Shown here in pieces: positions 30,598 through 34,516 of a stretch of 34,516 nucleotides of DNA (positions are counted from its first letter, which is position 1; every line of letters starts with the position of its first letter). A program made the translations under genes and the position numbers. The stretch is from an uncultured Alphaproteobacteria bacterium (lineage in GTDB: Bacteria > Pseudomonadota > Alphaproteobacteria > HIMB59). A model generated the notes under the pieces. The model was given only the letters and a program-made list of their open reading frames with translations, was not told the origin of the DNA and made no database searches. The stretch spans positions 1 through 34,516 of the forward strand of contig CACKFO010000012.1 in assembly GCA_902599405.1 (NCBI GenBank). Reading direction: 5' to 3'.

Positions 30598-32628
30598 TTA
30601 CCTAAACGAAGACTCTAAATTTCCACCATCTACAGTTATTACACTTGCAGTCGACTTGTAAGACAATGCCAAATGATAAAAAGCCTCTGCTACATCAATT
30701 GCTTTAACTTCCTGTTTTAATAAGTTTCCAGACATATATTGCTTAGTAGTTAAACCTCTTGCTTTAGATCTCTTAATAATCATATCATCAGTCATTAAGC
30801 CACTTCTTATCCTATCAGCATTCACTCCATTAAAACGAATTCCATAATCACTGTACTCCGTTACATATTGTTTCATCAAAAATAATAGAGCAGCTTTTGT
30901 AAGACCATAGGCAGCATAATTTTTTCCAGGATTTACAGCTTGTTTAGAAATATTAAACAAAACTACTCCTCTGGTTTTTTGCCTTTTCATTATTTCAACT
31001 CCGTGTTTAACGAAATAGTGATGAGCAAAAAGGTTCAAATCAAAACTTTTATCAAATTGTTGCCTTGTAAGTTTTTCCAAAGACTCAACAGTGGCAAATC
31101 CTGCATTAGATATGAGGATATCTACACCACCGTAAATAGCGGATATTTGTTTAAATACATCCCTAATTTTGTTTTCATTTGTGATATCACATTTTATATA
31201 ACTCATCCCAGTTATATCCTGTTTAATATTTTTGGGGTTAATAATATCAATAATGATTACATCTGCTCCCTCTGCTTTAAACTTTGATGCTGTAATGTAA
31301 CCGATACCACCTAGGCCTCCTGTAACAACTGCTACCTGTCCATTAAGTTTTTGAGATGAATTTTTAATTTTTGCGAGCTCAAGGGGCCAATATTCCATTC
31401 TAAAAATTTCTTTTTCAGGTATAGAGTTAAAATTTCCAAACTTAGCAGCCTTTAAAATTACTGAGAGAGAATTCAAACCTACATCCATTGCTATTTTGGC
31501 ATCTTTAAATGTTGGCCCTGTGGAAAAAATGCCAATGCCTTTTACTAAAATTAATCTTGGATAGGGGTCTAACATTGAGGCGCTAGAGTTATATTTATGA
31601 TTACGTTTAAAATATTTTTTATAATTCTTTTTAAAATTTTCAATGGATTGAATAATGTTTTTTTCTAAATTATTAGTTTTTTCTTTTGATAAATCGATAA
31701 TTAATGGTTTCGATTTAATCCTTATAACATGATCAGGTGTGACTGGTCCTTCATTTGTAAATTTTTTTAAGTTAGGATGTGAAAATAATTCATCAAAGAA
31801 TTTTGGTTTATTAAAATGCACAACCTTTCTTTCAAAATCATCACCACGTTTATTAGCTATTTGTTGTCTTATGAGATTTGAAACTTCTGAAATGCTAATT
31901 TTTTTTTCAATATATTTGCTAATCCTAATACGCTTAGATTTTTTTGTGAGCTCTTTTTCAGCTTTAGTTATATATTTAATCATTCTTTCGTAACTTTCTT
32001 TTGCATTATTTGCAAAAGTGAAAATTCCATGATTTAAAAGAATTAATCCTTTTACATTTGGATTTTTATCAAATACCTCAGAAGCTTTTTTTGCTAATTC
32101 AAAACCAGGCATAATGTATGGAACGATACCCATTTCATCACCAAATACATGTTTACAAATTTTTTCTGGATTAGGTTGATCAATAAGTGAGAGAATTGCA
32201 TTAGAGTGGGAGTGATCAACAAATTTGTGAGGGAGGAACGCGTGTAAAAGAGTTTCTACAGAAGCATTTGGGAAAGAAGTATCAAGCATATATTTACGCT
32301 GATAATTAACCATTTGAAAATCATCTAGCTCAATGAATTTTCTCATACTAAGAAGATTTTTCATTTCTAAAGCCGGGAAACCATCCTCCTCAATATTACC
32401 CATATCTTTACCACTACCTTTTACATAAATAATTTCCTCATTTTTACCTAGAAGGGTATCTAATGATGATTTCACAGATGTGTTTCCTCCTCCGTGAAGA
32501 ACAACGGTTGGATCATTTCCCAAAAGTTGTGTTGTATAAATGCGAAGTGCTAAGTCTTTAGGAACACCTCTTTTTGCATATTTTTTGATGTAAGATTTTG
32601 CTTCGTTTTCGTTATATTTACTTTTCAT
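30598..32628 (-). CDS. Bifunctional class II aldolase / short-chain dehydrogenase (RhaD-like)
   Basis: 676 aa. The N-terminal class II aldolase/adducin domain has HGGGNTS at 45-51, VDHSHSNAI with zinc histidines, and NHGIFTF. The C-terminal SDR domain from about residue 428 has TGGLGGIG at 436-443 (NAD(P) site), NAG, Ser561, and YxxxK at Tyr574/Lys578. The architecture is that of rhamnulose-1-phosphate aldolase/lactaldehyde dehydrogenase RhaD of rhizobia and relatives, which split a 1-phosphate ketose to DHAP and an aldehyde and then process the aldehyde. No rhaI or kinase is visible, so the actual sugar is open. Last gene in an operon after an ABC ATPase. Confidence 0.88.
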   Translation of the reverse strand: MKSKYNENEAKSYIKKYAKRGVPKDLALRIYTTQLLGNDPTVVLHGGGNTSVKSSLDTLLGKNEEIIYVKGSGKDMGNIEEDGFPALEMKNLLSMRKFIELDDFQMVNYQRKYMLDTSFPNASVETLLHAFLPHKFVDHSHSNAILSLIDQPNPEKICKHVFGDEMGIVPYIMPGFELAKKASEVFDKNPNVKGLILLNHGIFTFANNAKESYERMIKYITKAEKELTKKSKRIRISKYIEKKISISEVSNLIRQQIANKRGDDFERKVVHFNKPKFFDELFSHPNLKKFTNEGPVTPDHVIRIKSKPLIIDLSKEKTNNLEKNIIQSIENFKKNYKKYFKRNHKYNSSASMLDPYPRLILVKGIGIFSTGPTFKDAKIAMDVGLNSLSVILKAAKFGNFNSIPEKEIFRMEYWPLELAKIKNSSQKLNGQVAVVTGGLGGIGYITASKFKAEGADVIIIDIINPKNIKQDITGMSYIKCDITNENKIRDVFKQISAIYGGVDILISNAGFATVESLEKLTRQQFDKSFDLNLFAHHYFVKHGVEIMKRQKTRGVVLFNISKQAVNPGKNYAAYGLTKAALLFLMKQYVTEYSDYGIRFNGVNADRIRSGLMTDDMIIKRSKARGLTTKQYMSGNLLKQEVKAIDVAEAFYHLALSYKSTASVITVDGGNLESSFR

Positions 32629-32645
32629 CTAACTAGTTAAATAAA

Positions 32646-33704
32646 TTAATCTATTCTTTTGGTTGATGAATGATCAAATAAATGTGCTTTTTCAATATTG
32701 ATTGAAAGAGGAATGACATCACCATTTTTAATTGTGGTACGTCCACCATTTTGAACTACTCTAAATTCATTATCGTCTAACATTGCTATTATATGAGTCT
32801 CTGAACCAGTTGTTTCAACTAAAACTACCTCTGCTTTTATATTTGAGCTTGGATCTATGCTCACGTCAGTAGGTCTTATGCCATAAACTACATTTTGATT
32901 ATTTGATACATTTTTTTTTGAGTGAGGTAGGTCCTGTGACTTTAATTTAATACTACTCTTATCTGTTACAACTCCCTCAAGAAGATTAATTGCAGGAGTT
33001 CCAATAAAATCGGCAACAAATAAATTATTTGGTTTTTCATAAATTTCATTTGGAGTTGCTATTTGTTCAATAATACCATTGTTCATAATCACTATCTCGT
33101 CAGCCATAGTCATAGCCTCAATTTGATCATGAGTTACATAAATAGTTGTAGCATTTTGTTGATTATGTAATTTTCTAATTTCCAACCTCATATGAGCTCT
33201 TAATTTTGCATCAAGATTTGACAAAGGCTCATCGAACAAAAATACCTTTGGATCTCTTACTAATGCTCTGCCCATAGCTACCCTTTGCCTTTGTCCACCT
33301 GACAGCTCTTTTGGTGTTCTGTTTAAAAAATCTGTTAAATTTAATACAGAAGCCGCCCACTCAACTTTTTCCCTTATCTCTTGGCTAGCCATTTTTCTGA
33401 TCTGTAAACTGAATGCAATATTATCAAAGACATTCATTTGAGGGTATAAAGCGTAGTTTTGAAAAACCATTGCTATATCTCTATCTCTTGGGTGGATGTT
33501 ATTAATAATGTCTCCACCTATTGAAATTTCCCCACTAGATATAGTTTCTAATCCAGCGGTCATTCTCAGCAAAGTAGTCTTTCCACACCCTGAAGGGCCA
33601 AGTAAAACAACAAATTTTTGATTACCAATATTTAGATTTATGTCTTTTAGTACCTCTACAGAGCCAAAGTTTTTTTTTATATTTATATATTCTACTTCAG
33701 ACAT
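32646..33704 (-). CDS. Carbohydrate ABC transporter ATP-binding protein (UgpC/MalK type)
   Basis: 352 aa. Walker A GPSGCGKT (36-43), Q-loop MVFQNYALYPQM, signature LSGGQ (134-138), Walker B VFLFDEP (154-160), H-loop VTHDQIEAMTMAD, then a C-terminal TOBE regulatory domain (NLLEG, YGIRPTDVSI). This is the CUT1 sugar-importer ATPase type (MalK, UgpC, MsmX). No permease or binding protein follows; these would lie right of the window. Overlaps the dehydrogenase upstream by 8 bases and is 17 bases from the aldolase gene. Confidence 0.94.
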   Translation of the reverse strand: MSEVEYINIKKNFGSVEVLKDINLNIGNQKFVVLLGPSGCGKTTLLRMTAGLETISSGEISIGGDIINNIHPRDRDIAMVFQNYALYPQMNVFDNIAFSLQIRKMASQEIREKVEWAASVLNLTDFLNRTPKELSGGQRQRVAMGRALVRDPKVFLFDEPLSNLDAKLRAHMRLEIRKLHNQQNATTIYVTHDQIEAMTMADEIVIMNNGIIEQIATPNEIYEKPNNLFVADFIGTPAINLLEGVVTDKSSIKLKSQDLPHSKKNVSNNQNVVYGIRPTDVSIDPSSNIKAEVVLVETTGSETHIIAMLDDNEFRVVQNGGRTTIKNGDVIPLSINIEKAHLFDHSSTKRID

Positions 33705-34516
33705 TTATTAATCCATCTAGTTGATTGCTATCCCCGGCTAAATCAAGAATAGTGTATCGATCTCTTATGAACCTAGCATATCTTAGAGCATCTTTGTAAA
33801 AATTACTATCAAGTTTAGCGTCTTCGGGAGTTCTTAATGCACCGCACTCTCCCATAGAATTCCAAATAATATCGTAGTCTAACATTTTCTCTCTTAGAGG
33901 TTGAACAAATTCGAGCCAGTTCTTGTGAAAAAAATTATTTATCATCTCTGCTCTCTTTTCATCAAATATTTTTGTCTTCATTGCATCATGAATTGTGTCT
34001 AACATTTGATGACCAAGTTTTTGAATGATTTCTTGCTCAGGTATTTGAGTTGGTTTTATTATTGGTGGAGTATTATTATTTAAAATAGAATTTTGAATTT
34101 TTGAAATACTAATAGTTGCAATTCCCACTTGTTCTCCATGAGACGTTCCGGGATGGTTGTCTTTTGCAAACATATCTATGTAATGAGAAATGCCATGTTC
34201 ACCCATACTCCCCACATGAGTTGTCTGTGTAAATGAAGTACCCAATCCCATTATTGCAGAGATACGTGTAAGTAAAGCAAGAGCTTCTATATCTCCTTTT
34301 GCAATTGATGAAGCGCTTTCAATCATATCTTTCTCATATAAAGCTAAAAGAGAATACGGTGCTGTTTGATAATCAGTGTTCAAAATTTTATGTGACATCA
34401 ACCAATCAACCTGTGCAGTTGTTCGACAAATCACATCTGCAAAAGCAGCAGCAGTTAGTCTTTTGGGACACATACTTAGAACCTCTAAATCAAAGAAAAC
34501 GCCTTGTGCATAATGC
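33697..34516 (-). CDS. sn-Glycerol-1-phosphate dehydrogenase-like Fe-ADH family enzyme (5' end beyond window)
   Basis: About 273 C-terminal residues visible; the frame remains open through the right edge (reading GVFFDLEVLSMCPKRLTAAA), so the ATG at 34473 is internal and the NAD-binding N-terminal part is missing. Seen: FADVICRTTAQVDWLMSH and the metal-site segments GSMGEHGISHYIDM and HPGTSHGEQVG, which match the AraM/EgsA group of iron- or nickel-dependent dehydrogenases. Those reduce DHAP to glycerol-1-phosphate. Its stop overlaps the ABC ATPase start by 8 bases. Group call good, substrate less sure. Confidence 0.78.
   Translation of the reverse strand, partial: HYAQGVFFDLEVLSMCPKRLTAAAFADVICRTTAQVDWLMSHKILNTDYQTAPYSLLALYEKDMIESASSIAKGDIEALALLTRISAIMGLGTSFTQTTHVGSMGEHGISHYIDMFAKDNHPGTSHGEQVGIATISISKIQNSILNNNTPPIIKPTQIPEQEIIQKLGHQMLDTIHDAMKTKIFDEKRAEMINNFFHKNWLEFVQPLREKMLDYDIIWNSMGECGALRTPEDAKLDSNFYKDALRYARFIRDRYTILDLAGDSNQLDGLINV

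Noticed and set aside
1-34516. CRISPR arrays, insertion sequences, toxin-antitoxin or restriction genes
   Set aside because: I looked for regularly spaced repeats, transposase motifs and defence families on both strands and saw none apart from the tRNA-bounded element.

Overview
The window is AT-rich (about 27-30% GC where I counted) and densely packed. It reads as a streamlined marine alphaproteobacterium. Two gene orders support this: rpmH-rnpA-yidD-yidC-engB-(HAD)-dapD-dapE, and the strand-mates kdsB-pheA-ffs-dnaX-ybaB-recR facing a membrane-anchored cytochrome c. The small 4.5S-type SRP RNA upstream of dnaX, DUF1192, an IalB-family protein and the ESY-type PheA ACT domain agree. The assimilatory sulfate-activation pair cysD/cysNC argues against typical SAR11 (Pelagibacter), which lacks that route; another low-GC alphaproteobacterial clade is more likely, but the genus cannot be fixed from this sequence.

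Layout. 1-2749: cysD (5' cut by the window edge) and a cysN-cysC fusion. 2742-4942: small conserved genes (DUF2141, DUF1330, DUF1192), a PhyH oxygenase, a 54-aa lipoprotein with its own promoter, and an AT-rich intergenic stretch with DnaA boxes. 4996-6779: a glutamine amidotransferase and a Tat-signal metallo-beta-lactamase-fold hydrolase. 6776-8637 (minus): a tightly coupled operon of secreted polysaccharide lyase, voltage-gated cation channel and a 58-aa two-helix membrane protein. 8644-10252: a small, decayed integrative element at tRNA-Arg(ACG), with a duplicated 5' half of the tRNA, three tandem 11-bp doublets, a cupin gene, a higher-GC orphan gene and the N-terminal stub of a tyrosine integrase. 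10255-17320: panC, then the ribosome/RNase P/membrane-insertion cluster and lysine/peptidoglycan genes dapD and dapE, ending in a peroxiredoxin. 17306-20520 (minus): def-fmt-truA-glycosyltransferase operon. 20592-24800 (minus): recR, ybaB, dnaX, SRP RNA, pheA, kdsB. 24861-26953 (plus): cytochrome c and an AmpG-like permease. 26958-29803 (minus): IalB, metallophosphoesterase, EamA transporter and a secreted orphan. 29822-30595 (plus): a 32-aa membrane peptide, an ORF6C-like protein and a SprT-like protein. 30598-34516 (minus): RhaD-like aldolase/dehydrogenase, sugar ABC ATPase and a glycerol-1-phosphate dehydrogenase-like enzyme cut by the right edge.

Points that most deserve attention: (1) the tRNA-Arg element with paired 11-bp repeats that look like integrase arm sites; (2) dnaX, which carries one in-frame TAA just before Walker B and also an E. 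coli-like A AAA AAG slippery site, with hairpins and immediate stops in both other frames, at the expected gamma/tau boundary; (3) a glycosyltransferase whose conserved N-terminus can only start at a non-canonical codon, best ATT behind AAGGAG; (4) an oriC-like intergenic region holding a 17-bp sequence identical, from memory, to the E. coli R4 box region; and (5) a lyase-channel-microprotein operon whose channel has an altered selectivity filter.
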